A stretch of DNA of 63,165 nt from Erysipelotrichaceae bacterium (lineage in GTDB: Bacteria; Bacillota; Clostridia; TANB77; CAG-508): positions 1 through 63,165 of the forward strand of contig JAETTH010000004.1 of NCBI GenBank assembly GCA_021769225.1, in the 5' to 3' direction. Position numbers and translations under genes: made by a program. Of the stretch, positions 51,519 to 60,975 are shown one piece after another; the stretch's first letter is position 1; the number at the start of each line of letters is the position of its first letter. The notes beneath the pieces were generated by a model that saw nothing but the letters and a program-made list of their open reading frames with translations, was not told where the DNA came from and searched no databases.

Positions 51519-52166
51519 ATGCTATTAACTTTTCTATTATTAGCCATTTCTGTTAGTATCGATTCTCTTGGCATTGGACTTACATATGGACTTAAAAACA
51601 CAACTATATCTAAAATTGCCAAACTTATTTTATTTTTTATCTCGCTTACTATAACCACTATGTCCCTCTATATTGGAGATCTCATCTCCTCTATTTTTCC
51701 TGATATTATAACCAAAATAATAGGATGTAGTATTTTAATTACTATGGGAGTTTTTGTTATCCTACAAAGTTTTAAAAAAGATGATTTTACACAAAAAAAA
51801 GAATTATCTAAAGAACCATCTATTCATGAATTTTTTATTAAATTCTTAGGTATTACGATTCAAATTATTAAAAACCCCATTTCTTCTGATTTTGATCATT
51901 CTAATCACATTGATGCCAAAGAGTCGATTTACCTAGGAATAGCATTATCCATTGACTCTCTTTGTGTGGGAATTGGAAGTAGTATTATTGGCTTTAGCTC
52001 TTTTGTGTTTCCCATTTTCGTAGCTAGCTTCCAACTTTTATTCTTATCTATTGGAAGTTATCTTGGGAAAAAGATTCAAAAACAGTTCTTTCTTCCTAAT
52101 CAAATTTGGAATTTACTATCTGGGCTATTACTAATTGGAATTGGAATTACTAAATTTATGATATAA
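51519..52166 (+). CDS. ytaF: Sporulation membrane protein YtaF (MntP-like)
   Basis: 215 aa from ATG MLLTFLLL, with AAAGAGG 8 bp upstream. Two half-repeats with AISVSIDSLGIGLTYG and ALSIDSLCVGIGSSI carry the paired Asp motif of the MntP/YtaF family. A polar loop (about 90-135) separates the halves. Six hydrophobic segments. YtaF is associated with sporulation in Bacillus; metal transport is known for MntP relatives. Confidence 0.8.
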   Translation: MLLTFLLLAISVSIDSLGIGLTYGLKNTTISKIAKLILFFISLTITTMSLYIGDLISSIFPDIITKIIGCSILITMGVFVILQSFKKDDFTQKKELSKEPSIHEFFIKFLGITIQIIKNPISSDFDHSNHIDAKESIYLGIALSIDSLCVGIGSSIIGFSSFVFPIFVASFQLLFLSIGSYLGKKIQKQFFLPNQIWNLLSGLLLIGIGITKFMI

Positions 52167-52176
52167 AACTATTCTC

Positions 52177-52228
52177 AAAATAAAAGAAAAAAGACAATAC
52201 AAAAATGTATTTCTTTTTTCTTTTATTA
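52177..52228. terminator. Bidirectional terminator between ytaF and smc
   Basis: Arms AATAAAAGAAAAAAG/TTCTTTTTTCTTTTATT around ACAATACAAAAATGTAT, between convergent genes. Confidence 0.75.
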
Positions 52229-52264
52229 TTTTTTATCTTCTATTTCTTTATCTTTTTTTACTTC

Positions 52265-55200
52265 TTATTTCATTTTCATAGAAAGAAGTTTACTAATACC
52301 ATTTTCCTCCATGGTTATACCATAAACCGTATCAGCTGCTTCCATTGTTCCTTTTCTATGGGTAATGACTAAGAATTGTGTTTCTTTTGCAAATTTCTTT
52401 AAATAATCTGCAAAACGATATACATTGACATCATCTAATGCTGCTTCGATTTCATCTAAAACACAAAATGGTGCTGGATTAATTTTTAGAATAGCAAATA
52501 ACAATGCAATTGCTGTAAATGCCTTTTCTCCACCAGATAGAAGCATCATATTTTGTAGTTTCTTTCCTGTTGGTTGAACATGAATATCAATACCACACTC
52601 TAAAATATTTTCCTCATCTTCTAGAACAAGTTCTGCTTTTCCTCCACCAAATAATTCTTTAAATACTTCGTCAAAGTTTTGATTGATAATTTCAAATTTT
52701 TCTTTAAATTGTTCTTTCATAGTAATGGTAATATCAGAAATAATTTTTCTTAATTTTGCCATTGTATTTTCCAAGTCCAAACGTTGTTCACACATAAAGT
52801 CATAACGCTCTTTGGTTTGTTTATATTCCTCAATAGAATCAATATTAATTGAGCCTAAATCACGAATTTGATTTCTTAAAGAATTTACTTGTTTTTGTGC
52901 ACTTGCAATATTAGAAGGTCGGTTATAGTTTTCCACACTATTGGGAGTAAGTTCATATTCTTCCCACAATTTATTGACAACTTCTTCTAAATCTTGCTCC
53001 ATCTTTGTTTTTTTCACATCAATTTTAATTGATTGCTCTTTTAAATCTTCTAATACCTTAAATTTACTTTGGATCTCTTCTTCTGTTTTAGCTAAGGATT
53101 CATTTTTCTGAATTCTTAATTCTTTTAACTCCTGCACTCTTGTACCACTACTTGCAACTTTTTCATCAATTGCTTTAATTTCTTCTAACAAAGTAAGAAT
53201 ATATTGCTCTAGATTTTCATTATCCTTTGTAATAGATTCAATTTCTTTTTCCTTATTTTCAATACTTTTTTTGTTATTTTCAATATCTGTTTTAATTCTA
53301 GTTAAAATTTCATCTAAAGAACTTTCACTCTCATCAAAAGAAGAACAAGAAATCTTTAAATTGGTAATATCAAAATTCAAATCATCAATATATTTCTGAT
53401 TATCTTTATTAGCAAGTGCATATGTCTCAATTTCTTGATTTAAGGATTGATTTTCTTCTTCTATTTTTTGAATCTCTTCTTGATTTTTAAGTTTATGTTC
53501 TAACTCTTTTCTCTTAGAAAGCTCTATATTTTCTAGTTCCTCTTTTAGCTTATTTTTTCTTTGTTCTAATTTTGCAATATTTTCTTCTATAGAGGCTACT
53601 CTTTGCTTTTGTGTTGCATAAGTAATATCTGTTTCTTGCATTACTTTCTCTAAACTAATGGCTTCTTCTAGAATATCTTCAATACTAGATGCGTATTCTT
53701 CTTTTTGCTTCTTTACGTCTTCAATCTTTGAAGTTAATTTCTTAAGCTCCTTTTCCAAAGACTCAATTTCTCTACTTCTACCTAAGATATTAACTGTTTT
53801 AGTGGTTACAGATCCACCAGTAATGCTTCCAGATGGATTAATAACATCTCCTTTTAACGTAACGATTTTAAAAGAATATCCATTTTGTTTTGCTAAACTA
53901 ATAGCCGTATTCATATCATCAACAATTACAGTTCTACCTAATAGATTTAAAATAATCTGCTCATATTTCTTATCAAACTTAATTAAATCTGCTGCAATTC
54001 CAACTACACCATCTAATCCATTTTTAATTAGTCTTTCAATCTTCTTTCCTCTTACTGCTGAAATTGGTAAAAAGGATGCTCTACCTAAGTTATTATTTCT
54101 TAAATACTCAACTTGTTTTTTTGCATCTTCTTCTGTATCTGTAACAATATTTTGAAGAGCCTGTCCTAAGCACATCTCAATTGCAGTTTCATATTCTTTA
54201 GGTGCTGTTATAATGTTGGCTAAAACACCATGTACTCCATTTTTATTTTTCTCTGCCTCTAATAAAATAGATTTAACACTACGAATATACCCTTCTTTTT
54301 CTTTTTCTGTCTCTACTAAAAAATTATATCTAGACTGTTTCATACGAAATTCTGCTTCCAAAGATTGAATCTTATTATCATAATCTTTTAAACGAATTTC
54401 TCCATTTTCTTTTTTTCCATGAATAACCTCTAAAGATTTTGAGATTTCATTTCTCTTTGCCTCAATTTTAGAAAATTCTTGTGAAATATCACTCTTTAAT
54501 AACCTTGTTTCATCTAGCTCAGAAATGGTAGACTCTAATTCACTACTTACTACTTTTTTTCTCTTTTGTAAATTCTCATAATTAGCTTCTTTTGTATTAA
54601 TATCAGCAACTAACTCATATCTTTTATCTGTATTGTCCGAAACAGTCTTCTTTTTAGCCTCTATTTCAAGCTCTTTTTGAGATAACTTTTCTGTTAATTG
54701 TCTTAAGCTCTCTTCTTTTTCTGCAAGCTCCTTTACAAATTTTTCTTTATTCACACTTAAGTTTTCTTTTTTCGAAATCTTCTGCTGTTTCTCTTCTTCT
54801 AATTCTGTAATTCTAAGCTTTACCTGTTCCATTTCATTTTGATAACGCATACTATTGTCTTTATTATTTGAAATTCTCTCTTTTGCAACATTAATATCCG
54901 AATGAATCTGTTCTTTTTGCTTACTACTCTCAAAGCTTAAATTTTGAACACCCTCAATCTCAGAAGTAAGACTATCAATCTCGGCTTTTAACCTTTCCTT
55001 TAAAGAAACGATCTCTTGTTGTTTCTTCTGCTCATCTTCATATTGAGAATGAATAATCTGGCTATCTTTTACAATCTGTTCTAACTTTTCTTTATATGTC
55101 TCAATATTATATAGAAATAAACCTACTTCAATTGATTTTAGCTCTTCTCTTAAATCCAAAAACTTCTTTGCCTTTTCAGACTGATTTTTAAGAGGTTCTA

Positions 55201-55804
55201 AATTTGACTCAATCTCTGTTAAAATATCATTAATACGAAGAAGATTTAATTTTGTCTGCTCTAACTTTTTCTCTGACTCTGCCTTTCTAACACGATATTT
55301 TACAATACCTGCAGCCTCTTCAAAGATATGACGGCGATCCTCTGACTTATTACTTAAAATCTCATCAATCTTTCCTTGTCCAATAATGGAATAACCATCT
55401 TTTCCAATACCAGTATCCATGAAAAGTTCCAAAATATCCTTTAAACGGCAAGGTGTTTTATTAATATAGTAACCCGTCTCTCCACTACGATAAATCTTTC
55501 TTGTAACGGTTACCTCACTATATTCAATAGGAAGTCTTCCATCTGTATTATCAAACACAATGGAAGCCTCCGCAAAACCCAAAGACTTTCTATTTTGTGT
55601 TCCAGCAAAAATAATATCCTCTGATTTTGAGCCCCTTAGGGATTTCATACTCTGCTCTCCTAATACCCAACGAATCGCATCTGAGATATTACTTTTACCT
55701 GATCCATTTGGACCAATAACAGTTGTAATCCCTGGCATAAACTCTAATATTGTTTTATCGGCAAAGGACTTAAAGCCCTGTAATTCTAATCTTTTTAAAT
55801 ACAT
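52265..55804 (-). CDS. smc: Chromosome partition protein SMC
   Basis: 1179 aa from ATG MYLKRLELQGFKSFADKT (a GTG three codons earlier is less likely). Walker A GPNGSGKSNISDAIRW near 32; long coiled coils; hinge at about 515-640 including GVHGVLANIITAPKEYETA and DVINPSGSITGGS; ABC signature LLSGGEKAFTAIALL and Walker B FCVLDEIEAALDD near the C-terminus. Condenses and segregates the chromosome with ScpA/ScpB. Divergent from the HD-GYP gene. Confidence 0.96.
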   Translation of the reverse strand: MYLKRLELQGFKSFADKTILEFMPGITTVIGPNGSGKSNISDAIRWVLGEQSMKSLRGSKSEDIIFAGTQNRKSLGFAEASIVFDNTDGRLPIEYSEVTVTRKIYRSGETGYYINKTPCRLKDILELFMDTGIGKDGYSIIGQGKIDEILSNKSEDRRHIFEEAAGIVKYRVRKAESEKKLEQTKLNLLRINDILTEIESNLEPLKNQSEKAKKFLDLREELKSIEVGLFLYNIETYKEKLEQIVKDSQIIHSQYEDEQKKQQEIVSLKERLKAEIDSLTSEIEGVQNLSFESSKQKEQIHSDINVAKERISNNKDNSMRYQNEMEQVKLRITELEEEKQQKISKKENLSVNKEKFVKELAEKEESLRQLTEKLSQKELEIEAKKKTVSDNTDKRYELVADINTKEANYENLQKRKKVVSSELESTISELDETRLLKSDISQEFSKIEAKRNEISKSLEVIHGKKENGEIRLKDYDNKIQSLEAEFRMKQSRYNFLVETEKEKEGYIRSVKSILLEAEKNKNGVHGVLANIITAPKEYETAIEMCLGQALQNIVTDTEEDAKKQVEYLRNNNLGRASFLPISAVRGKKIERLIKNGLDGVVGIAADLIKFDKKYEQIILNLLGRTVIVDDMNTAISLAKQNGYSFKIVTLKGDVINPSGSITGGSVTTKTVNILGRSREIESLEKELKKLTSKIEDVKKQKEEYASSIEDILEEAISLEKVMQETDITYATQKQRVASIEENIAKLEQRKNKLKEELENIELSKRKELEHKLKNQEEIQKIEEENQSLNQEIETYALANKDNQKYIDDLNFDITNLKISCSSFDESESSLDEILTRIKTDIENNKKSIENKEKEIESITKDNENLEQYILTLLEEIKAIDEKVASSGTRVQELKELRIQKNESLAKTEEEIQSKFKVLEDLKEQSIKIDVKKTKMEQDLEEVVNKLWEEYELTPNSVENYNRPSNIASAQKQVNSLRNQIRDLGSINIDSIEEYKQTKERYDFMCEQRLDLENTMAKLRKIISDITITMKEQFKEKFEIINQNFDEVFKELFGGGKAELVLEDEENILECGIDIHVQPTGKKLQNMMLLSGGEKAFTAIALLFAILKINPAPFCVLDEIEAALDDVNVYRFADYLKKFAKETQFLVITHRKGTMEAADTVYGITMEENGISKLLSMKMK

Positions 55805-55921
55805 ATTTTCCACCCTATTTTCAAAATGACTTTAACAATTATTTTATCTGTTTCTTTTGTTTTTTCTTAGATCTTAATCATATCCTAAATCTTGCGATAA
55901 ATCAACATTTTTTTCATAGTA

Positions 55922-55950
55922 TTTACATATTTTTTAAATCGTGATATGAT
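55922..55950 (+). promoter_or_regulatory. Promoter of the HD-GYP gene
   Basis: TTTACA (55922-55927), 17-bp spacer, TATGAT (55945-55950), about 30 bp before the ATG. Confidence 0.55.
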
Positions 55951-55979
55951 AAAATTAATCTAAACAAAGGAGAAAAATT

Positions 55980-56924
55980 ATGGCAAGTAACAAATTTGAT
56001 TTTTATGATAAAACCACCCTAAAATCATACAACTTAGACTCTACTATGCGTTATCAATTAAGTGTACTTGATGGACTTGATAAATTTACAAGAGAACATA
56101 GTGAAAACGTAGCAAGTATTGTTTGTCGTATTTGTGAATATTTAAGGCTTAACAAAAATTTTACAGCATATTGCACCATTTGTGCCTATCTACATGACAT
56201 TGGAAAAATTTTTATACCAAAAGCAATCTTAAATAAGCCAAGTACTTTAACAGATGAAGAATATGAAATTATGAAAACACATACTACATTAGGCTACAAA
56301 ATGTGTATGGATGACCTGCAACTTCGACCTTATTCCAACGGACCTCTTTTTCATCATGAGTCATTAGATGGAAGTGGTTATCCAACAGGAATTACCAAAA
56401 AAGATATTCCTTATGAAGATCAGATTATAAAAGTAGCAGATGAGTATGATGCTTTAGTTAGTAAAAGACAATATACCACTCACATTAACATTTCAGAAAC
56501 CTTAAAAGAACTAATGAAAGAAACGGAACCTTCTGATATAAAAGAAATCGTTGCCTTAGATCATGTTGCAGAAAGAAGTAAATATGGAAAAATGAGTAAA
56601 AAAATTGTTCGTACTTTATTTAAAGTTGTTATTGATGATACAGAATATGAAATTTGCGGTGTTATGGATTATGTTAAATATTTGAAAAAGCAATTAAAAA
56701 GACTAGATACTATGGAAGATTATTATCAAAAAATGATTGCTAGTAAAGATCCTAAAAAGCAATCCTATTATAAAGAAGGAATCAAAGTAATGCTTGATCG
56801 CGGTGAGACTATCGAAAACTTTAGACAAATCCATGAGGAATACAAAGAAGCATTAAAAAATAAGCAAGATATGATTGAAAAGCTCTATAACGAAATAAAG
56901 ATCATAAAAAAATTACAAGTATAA
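55980..56924 (+). CDS. HD-GYP domain phosphohydrolase
   Basis: 314 aa. HSENVASIVCRICEYL, the HD pair in AYLHDIGKIFIPKAILNK, FHHESLDGSGYPTGI (the GYP motif) and KVADEYDALVSKRQY are all present, so a catalytically competent cyclic-di-GMP phosphodiesterase is likely. The C-terminal 100 residues are a coiled coil. No N-terminal sensor domain. It could lower c-di-GMP sensed by the MshEN domain of PilB in this window. AAAGGAG before the ATG. Confidence 0.85.
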   Translation: MASNKFDFYDKTTLKSYNLDSTMRYQLSVLDGLDKFTREHSENVASIVCRICEYLRLNKNFTAYCTICAYLHDIGKIFIPKAILNKPSTLTDEEYEIMKTHTTLGYKMCMDDLQLRPYSNGPLFHHESLDGSGYPTGITKKDIPYEDQIIKVADEYDALVSKRQYTTHINISETLKELMKETEPSDIKEIVALDHVAERSKYGKMSKKIVRTLFKVVIDDTEYEICGVMDYVKYLKKQLKRLDTMEDYYQKMIASKDPKKQSYYKEGIKVMLDRGETIENFRQIHEEYKEALKNKQDMIEKLYNEIKIIKKLQV

Positions 56925-56952
56925 ATGATCAATTTATATTTTAATATAATGA

Positions 56953-56994
56953 TTTTAAAAGAACACTTTTTTTCAAACCAAGTGTTCTTTTAAA
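56953..56994 (+). terminator. Terminator of the HD-GYP gene
   Basis: Arms TTTAAAAGAACACTT/AAGTGTTCTTTTAAA, 30 bp after the stop. Confidence 0.8.
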
Positions 56995-57016
56995 TAATAT
57001 TAATTTTATTCAAAAT

Positions 57017-57203
57017 TAAGCAATTTTCTCTTTATACTTTTCTGCAGTCTCATCATCAAAATATTGTTCTTTACACTGAGTGCATACTTTGGCAGGTACT
57101 GCCTTAATAATAATGATTGTATTTTCTAAGTCTACTACATGATTTACTTCCATATTTTCTTTACACATAAAACAATTTATTACTCTTTGCTCCTTGTTTT
57201 CAT
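57017..57203 (-). pseudogene. Frameshifted YgiT-type zinc-finger antitoxin
   Basis: An open frame ending at 57017 reads VINCFMCKENMEVNHVV..., then IIIIKAVPAKVCTQCKEQYF: CxxC, IIKxVPAxVCxxC and Gln/Tyr are the signature of YgiT/MqsA-type zinc-finger antitoxins. The only ATG with a ribosome site (57203, AAGGGAAG) is one base out of frame with it and stops after seven codons. The gene needs a one-base correction to be read. Confidence 0.7.
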
Positions 57204-57204
57204 A

Positions 57205-57443
57205 TTATCTTCCCTTTTTTCTCATATCTAGATAATATGTAGTTATCATATGAACTAATCCAAAGCTTACTCCACATACTATATGTAAAACTCTATTAGT
57301 TGAACTTATCCTAATATCAAACAACTAGCAAATGGATAATCGTCTTCATAAAATTCTATTATCTTTCCATTGTTTATTGTTAATTTTATATTAGATACTA
57401 TGTAATCTTTTATGATTTGTATGTTTAATAAATTTTTATCCAA
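57205..57443 (-). pseudogene. Decayed DUF4258 toxin
   Basis: From a TTG at 57443 (GGAGAAGAG upstream), the frame reads NGKIIEFYEDDYPFASCLILG and stops at 57306. In another frame it goes on as NRVLHIVCGVSFGLVHMITT and TYYLDMRKKG to a stop at 57205. NGxIIExYxDDxPxxSCLILG followed by LHxVC is the DUF4258 pattern. The N-terminal HxxxRMxER segment is absent, so the gene is both shortened and frameshifted. It lies directly upstream of the YgiT remnant, the normal toxin-antitoxin order. Confidence 0.7.
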
Positions 57444-57550
57444 TTACTCTTCTCCAAAATTATTTTAGTACAGAATGCCTAATTTATGTAATTGTTTTTA
57501 TATTCTTTCTTTAACTTTATCTTACTTTCCTTTTTCTTGAATATGTAAGA

Positions 57551-57583
57551 AAAAGCAACCCATAAATTTATGGATTGCCTTTT
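57551..57583 (-). terminator. Terminator of mazF
   Basis: Minus-strand arms AGGCAATCCATAAA/TTTATGGGTTGCTTTT, then T-rich tail; overlaps the stop region of mazF. Confidence 0.75.
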
Positions 57584-57937
57584 TTATTCTTCTAATCCGA
57601 AGCTTACTCCTAAAGCATTATTAATCTCTGTCATTAAATTTCTATCATCTATATGACCAATTTTTTCTTTTAATCTACTTTTATCGATTGTTCTAATCTG
57701 CTCTGCTAAAACTACGGAATCTGATTTTAATCCTTTTGCAAGTTTTTGATCAATCTCAATATGAGTTGGCAGTTTTGTCTTTCCTGTTTGTGAAGTAATT
57801 GCTGCAGCAATTACAGTTGGGCTATGTTTATTTCCCACATCATTTTGTATAATTAAAACTGGTCTAATCCCACCTTGTTCTGATCCAACCACAGGACTTA
57901 AATCAGCGTAAAACATATCTCCTCTTTTGATTACCAT
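57584..57937 (-). CDS. mazF: MazF/PemK-type endoribonuclease
   Basis: 117 aa from [13 protein letters not shown], with AGGAG 8 bp upstream (GTG three codons earlier less likely). [29 protein letters not shown] and [16 protein letters not shown] are canonical for the EndoA/NdoA branch of mRNA interferases. No antitoxin ORF precedes it: the 120 bp upstream are non-coding and the next gene is a GerS-like protein. Confidence 0.92.
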   Translation of the reverse strand: MVIKRGDMFYADLSPVVGSEQGGIRPVLIIQNDVGNKHSPTVIAAAITSQTGKTKLPTHIEIDQKLAKGLKSDSVVLAEQIRTIDKSRLKEKIGHIDDRNLMTEINNALGVSFGLEE

Positions 57938-58058
57938 TTTGCTCACTCCTACTATTTGTATATTTCATGATTTGTTCTTTGATATATTTTAAATACTAGT
58001 TTTAAGACAAAATTAATTCTTAAAAGAGGTTTTTATTTTACCTTCTTCTTATTCATTC

Positions 58059-58742
58059 CTATATTTCTAAATCCCTATCCATTACTTTGAAAGCAAGTGC
58101 ATCTTCCCCTTTTAAGTGATTTATTTTAATCTCATTATATAATATGTAAACTGACAAGTTTTGGTTATTATCTTTGATTTCTAATTTAATCGGTTTTGCA
58201 CTTTTACTGTCAATTGTTAAAGTTTTTGATACTTGATAAATATTTTCTTTGTTTCGTGCTTTTGTTTCTAAAATAACTTTTCCATTTTTCTCTTCTATTT
58301 TCCCTTCTCCTGCTAGAAAATCGTCAATAAAAGAATTAAGCCATAAATTATTTTCTGTTAAATAAGGATAATTTTCATAAACCGTACTTAAATTTAGTCT
58401 TGTATTTTCCACTTTTAAGTCTTTTCCATCATAAGTTGTTTTTAAACCTTTAATATTACTTGGCTCCTCTACAACTTGGCTACATAGATTCGGCTTTTGA
58501 TATTTTTGTGTTATTTTATATTTTGTTTGATTTTTATTAGTTTTAATTTCTACTTCCATTTTTGCTTCATAGGAACTAATATTTAAAATATATTCTTTTA
58601 TCTGGTCCATAGTCATATTGTTAGTTATATTATTTCCCAAATTTTCTTGTTTATTAAAATTTTTGATAAAAAAGAAAAGAAAAATGCTAATGAAAATAGC
58701 AGCGATTCCTATTCCCCAAAAAACTATCTTTTTATTTTTCAT
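58059..58742 (-). CDS. GerS-like LolA-fold spore protein
   Basis: 227 aa from ATG MKNKKIVFWG, with AAAGGA upstream; a longer frame to 58805 runs through the dus terminator and is unlikely. One N-terminal membrane helix (6-29), no lipobox Cys. The rest (YILNISSYEAKMEVEIKTN, VEEPSNIKGLKTTYDGKDL, PIKLEIKD) follows the outer-membrane-lipoprotein-carrier-like fold seen in clostridial GerS and GerS-like proteins, which are needed for cortex modification and germination in C. difficile. Function here is inferred. Confidence 0.6.
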   Translation of the reverse strand: MKNKKIVFWGIGIAAIFISIFLFFFIKNFNKQENLGNNITNNMTMDQIKEYILNISSYEAKMEVEIKTNKNQTKYKITQKYQKPNLCSQVVEEPSNIKGLKTTYDGKDLKVENTRLNLSTVYENYPYLTENNLWLNSFIDDFLAGEGKIEEKNGKVILETKARNKENIYQVSKTLTIDSKSAKPIKLEIKDNNQNLSVYILYNEIKINHLKGEDALAFKVMDRDLEI

Positions 58743-58771
58743 AAAATCATATCCTTTCAAAAAAGACAATA

Positions 58772-58800
58772 AAAAAGAATAGATTAAATCTATTCTTTTT
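58772..58800 (-). terminator. Terminator of dusB
   Basis: Arms AAAAAGAATAGATT/AATCTATTCTTTTT directly after the dus stop. Confidence 0.85.
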
Positions 58801-58811
58801 ATCATTGTATT

Positions 58812-59783
58812 CTATAAAGAAGAAAAGTATTCTCTAAGACATGTTTCAACTTCTTGCTTTGTTTTTAAGGTATTTACTTTTTCTCTCATCTTACTAGAGT
58901 CTTTTAAATTTTTGACATACCAACTAATGTGTTTTCGCATTTCTTTAACTCCTGCTACTTCTCCTTTTTCTATTACTTCTAATTCTAAGTGTTTTAACAT
59001 GACTTGTAATTTTTCTTCATTACTTACCACTCTTTTCTCTTTTCCCTCTAGTCCATTAATGATTTCCTCAAATAACCATGGATTTCCAAGGACTCCTCTT
59101 GCACACATAATTCCATCTACATGAGTTATTTCAAACATTTGCTTTGCACTTTCATAAGAAGAGATATCTCCGTTTCCAATAACAGGGATTTTGACATTTT
59201 CTTTTACTTGCTTGATAATCTCCCAATCTGCCTTTCCAGAATAGAATTCATCTCTAGTTCTACCATGTACAGTAATCATTTTGGCACCAAGTTCTTCTGC
59301 TATTTTTGCTATTTCTACTGCTACAATATGCTCATTATCCCATCCTTTCCTTATTTTTACTGTAACTGGTACTTTGCTATATTTTACAACGGTTTCTATC
59401 ATTTTGCCTGCTAAATCTAGATTGGTTAATAGTTTACTTCCATCTCCATTTTTTACTACTTTAGGAGCAGGACATCCTAGGTTAATATCCACTAAATCCG
59501 CAAATGAACTTACCTCTTCTGCTGCATATGCCATAGATTTTTCATCGCTTCCAAAAATCTGAATAGAAATTGGTCTTTCTTCCCCTTGGATATGATAAAG
59601 CTTTTTTGTTTTTTCATCATGATAAAAAATTGCTTTTGCACTTACCATTTCAGTATATACAAGTCCTGGTCCATATGGTTTTACAATTTGTCGAAATGCT
59701 TTATCTGTAATTCCTGCCATAGGTGCTAATATTAAATTATTTTTTAACGTAACATCTCCGATTTGTAATGGTTTTAAATACAT
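58812..59783 (-). CDS. dusB: tRNA-dihydrouridine synthase
   Basis: 323 aa FMN enzyme that reduces uridines in tRNA D loops. APMAGITDKAFRQIV start, VDINLGCPAPKVVKNGDGS with the catalytic Cys, and TVHGRTRDEFYSGKADW and GNGDI phosphate-binding motifs. AGGAGAAG before the ATG. Confidence 0.93.
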   Translation of the reverse strand: MYLKPLQIGDVTLKNNLILAPMAGITDKAFRQIVKPYGPGLVYTEMVSAKAIFYHDEKTKKLYHIQGEERPISIQIFGSDEKSMAYAAEEVSSFADLVDINLGCPAPKVVKNGDGSKLLTNLDLAGKMIETVVKYSKVPVTVKIRKGWDNEHIVAVEIAKIAEELGAKMITVHGRTRDEFYSGKADWEIIKQVKENVKIPVIGNGDISSYESAKQMFEITHVDGIMCARGVLGNPWLFEEIINGLEGKEKRVVSNEEKLQVMLKHLELEVIEKGEVAGVKEMRKHISWYVKNLKDSSKMREKVNTLKTKQEVETCLREYFSSL

Positions 59784-59805
59784 ATTTTCTCTTCTCCTAA
59801 TTTGA

Positions 59806-59839
59806 AAAAAATTGTCAAATCTTTCTTTGACAATTTTTT
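59806..59839 (-). terminator. Terminator after the rodA/ftsW-type gene
   Basis: Arms AAAAAATTGTCAAA/TTTGACAATTTTTT overlap the last bases of the gene. Separates it from dusB. Confidence 0.8.
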
Positions 59840-60944
59840 ATTCAATAAAGATTGTTTTTTTTCTTCTTCCACTAATATTTAAAAGTAATCCAAGCATCAT
59901 AAAGCTGGTTAAAAGTGAACTTCCTCCATAACTGATAAATAGAAGTGGAACTCCAGTAATAGGAAGTAACCCCATTGTCATTCCAATGTTTTCAATCATA
60001 TGAAATAAAAAGATACCTACAATTCCAGTTGCGATATAAGAGCCCATATCATCTTTTGCTGTTTTTGCGACATAAATTCCTTTTGTAATTAAAAAGACAT
60101 ACAAAATAATAACTGCTCCTGCTATAATAAAGCCCATCTCTTCACCAATAACCGCAAATATAAAGTCTGTTGTTTTAGGATATAAAAATCCTAACTGCGT
60201 TTGATTTCCTTTTAATAATCCCATTCCAGATAACTTTCCTGCTCCAATGGCTAATTTGGACTGAATTACATTATATCCTGCTCCTCTTGGATCAAGATTT
60301 GGATTTAAGAATACGTCAATTCTTGTTTTAGCATGTTGTGGTAATACAAAGAAGTATAACAATGGTACAATAATTGCAACAAGTAATATACTTCCAATAA
60401 TATATTTTTTATCAATTCCTGCTACAAATAAAATTAAAATAGCAGAAATAAAATAAGCAATGGCTGTTCCATAATCAGGTTGTTTGATAATTAATAAGAC
60501 TGGCACAATAATAGAAGTTAATAATGCTAATAGCTTTAATGGTCTATTAATCTGCTCTCTTCCTTTTTGCTGTATTTTGGTTAAGATATAGCAAAAAAAT
60601 ATAATAACAAACACTTTTGCAAACTCTGCTGGTTGGAAAGAAAATGGTCCAATATTAAACCAGCTAGTTGCTCCATTGATTGATTCAGTAAATAAAACAG
60701 CAATTAAAAGAATAATAAAAAGTCCATAGAAATAGGGAGATACTTTAGCTATTGTGTTATAGTCTACAAGAGTAAAAGCGACCATGATGGCAAGTCCAAT
60801 TCCAATCCATATAATTTGCTTCTTAAACTCCTCATAACCACTATTTTGTGTTGCTGAAAATAAAGCAACAAGCCCAATTACGGTTAATAGTATGGCACAG
60901 ATTAGTATTCCCCATTCAATATTTTTTAAAATTTTGTTTCTCAC
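59838..60944 (-). CDS. rodA: RodA/FtsW/SpoVE-type glycan polymerase
   Basis: 368 aa SEDS protein, ten hydrophobic segments. AEFAKVFVIIFFCYIL and KQPDYGTAIAYFIS (with the catalytic Asp region), and RIDVFLNPNLDPRGAGYN, GEEMGFI and GMTMGLLPITGVPLLFISYGGSS are canonical. Its place directly after minD-minE and lack of an ftsI neighbour favour RodA. GTG start with AGAGG. It is followed by a terminator. Confidence 0.88.
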   Translation of the reverse strand: MRNKILKNIEWGILICAILLTVIGLVALFSATQNSGYEEFKKQIIWIGIGLAIMVAFTLVDYNTIAKVSPYFYGLFIILLIAVLFTESINGATSWFNIGPFSFQPAEFAKVFVIIFFCYILTKIQQKGREQINRPLKLLALLTSIIVPVLLIIKQPDYGTAIAYFISAILILFVAGIDKKYIIGSILLVAIIVPLLYFFVLPQHAKTRIDVFLNPNLDPRGAGYNVIQSKLAIGAGKLSGMGLLKGNQTQLGFLYPKTTDFIFAVIGEEMGFIIAGAVIILYVFLITKGIYVAKTAKDDMGSYIATGIVGIFLFHMIENIGMTMGLLPITGVPLLFISYGGSSLLTSFMMLGLLLNISGRRKKTIFIE

Positions 60945-60975
60945 TTAAAAACCTCTTTTTTAAGATATTTTTACT

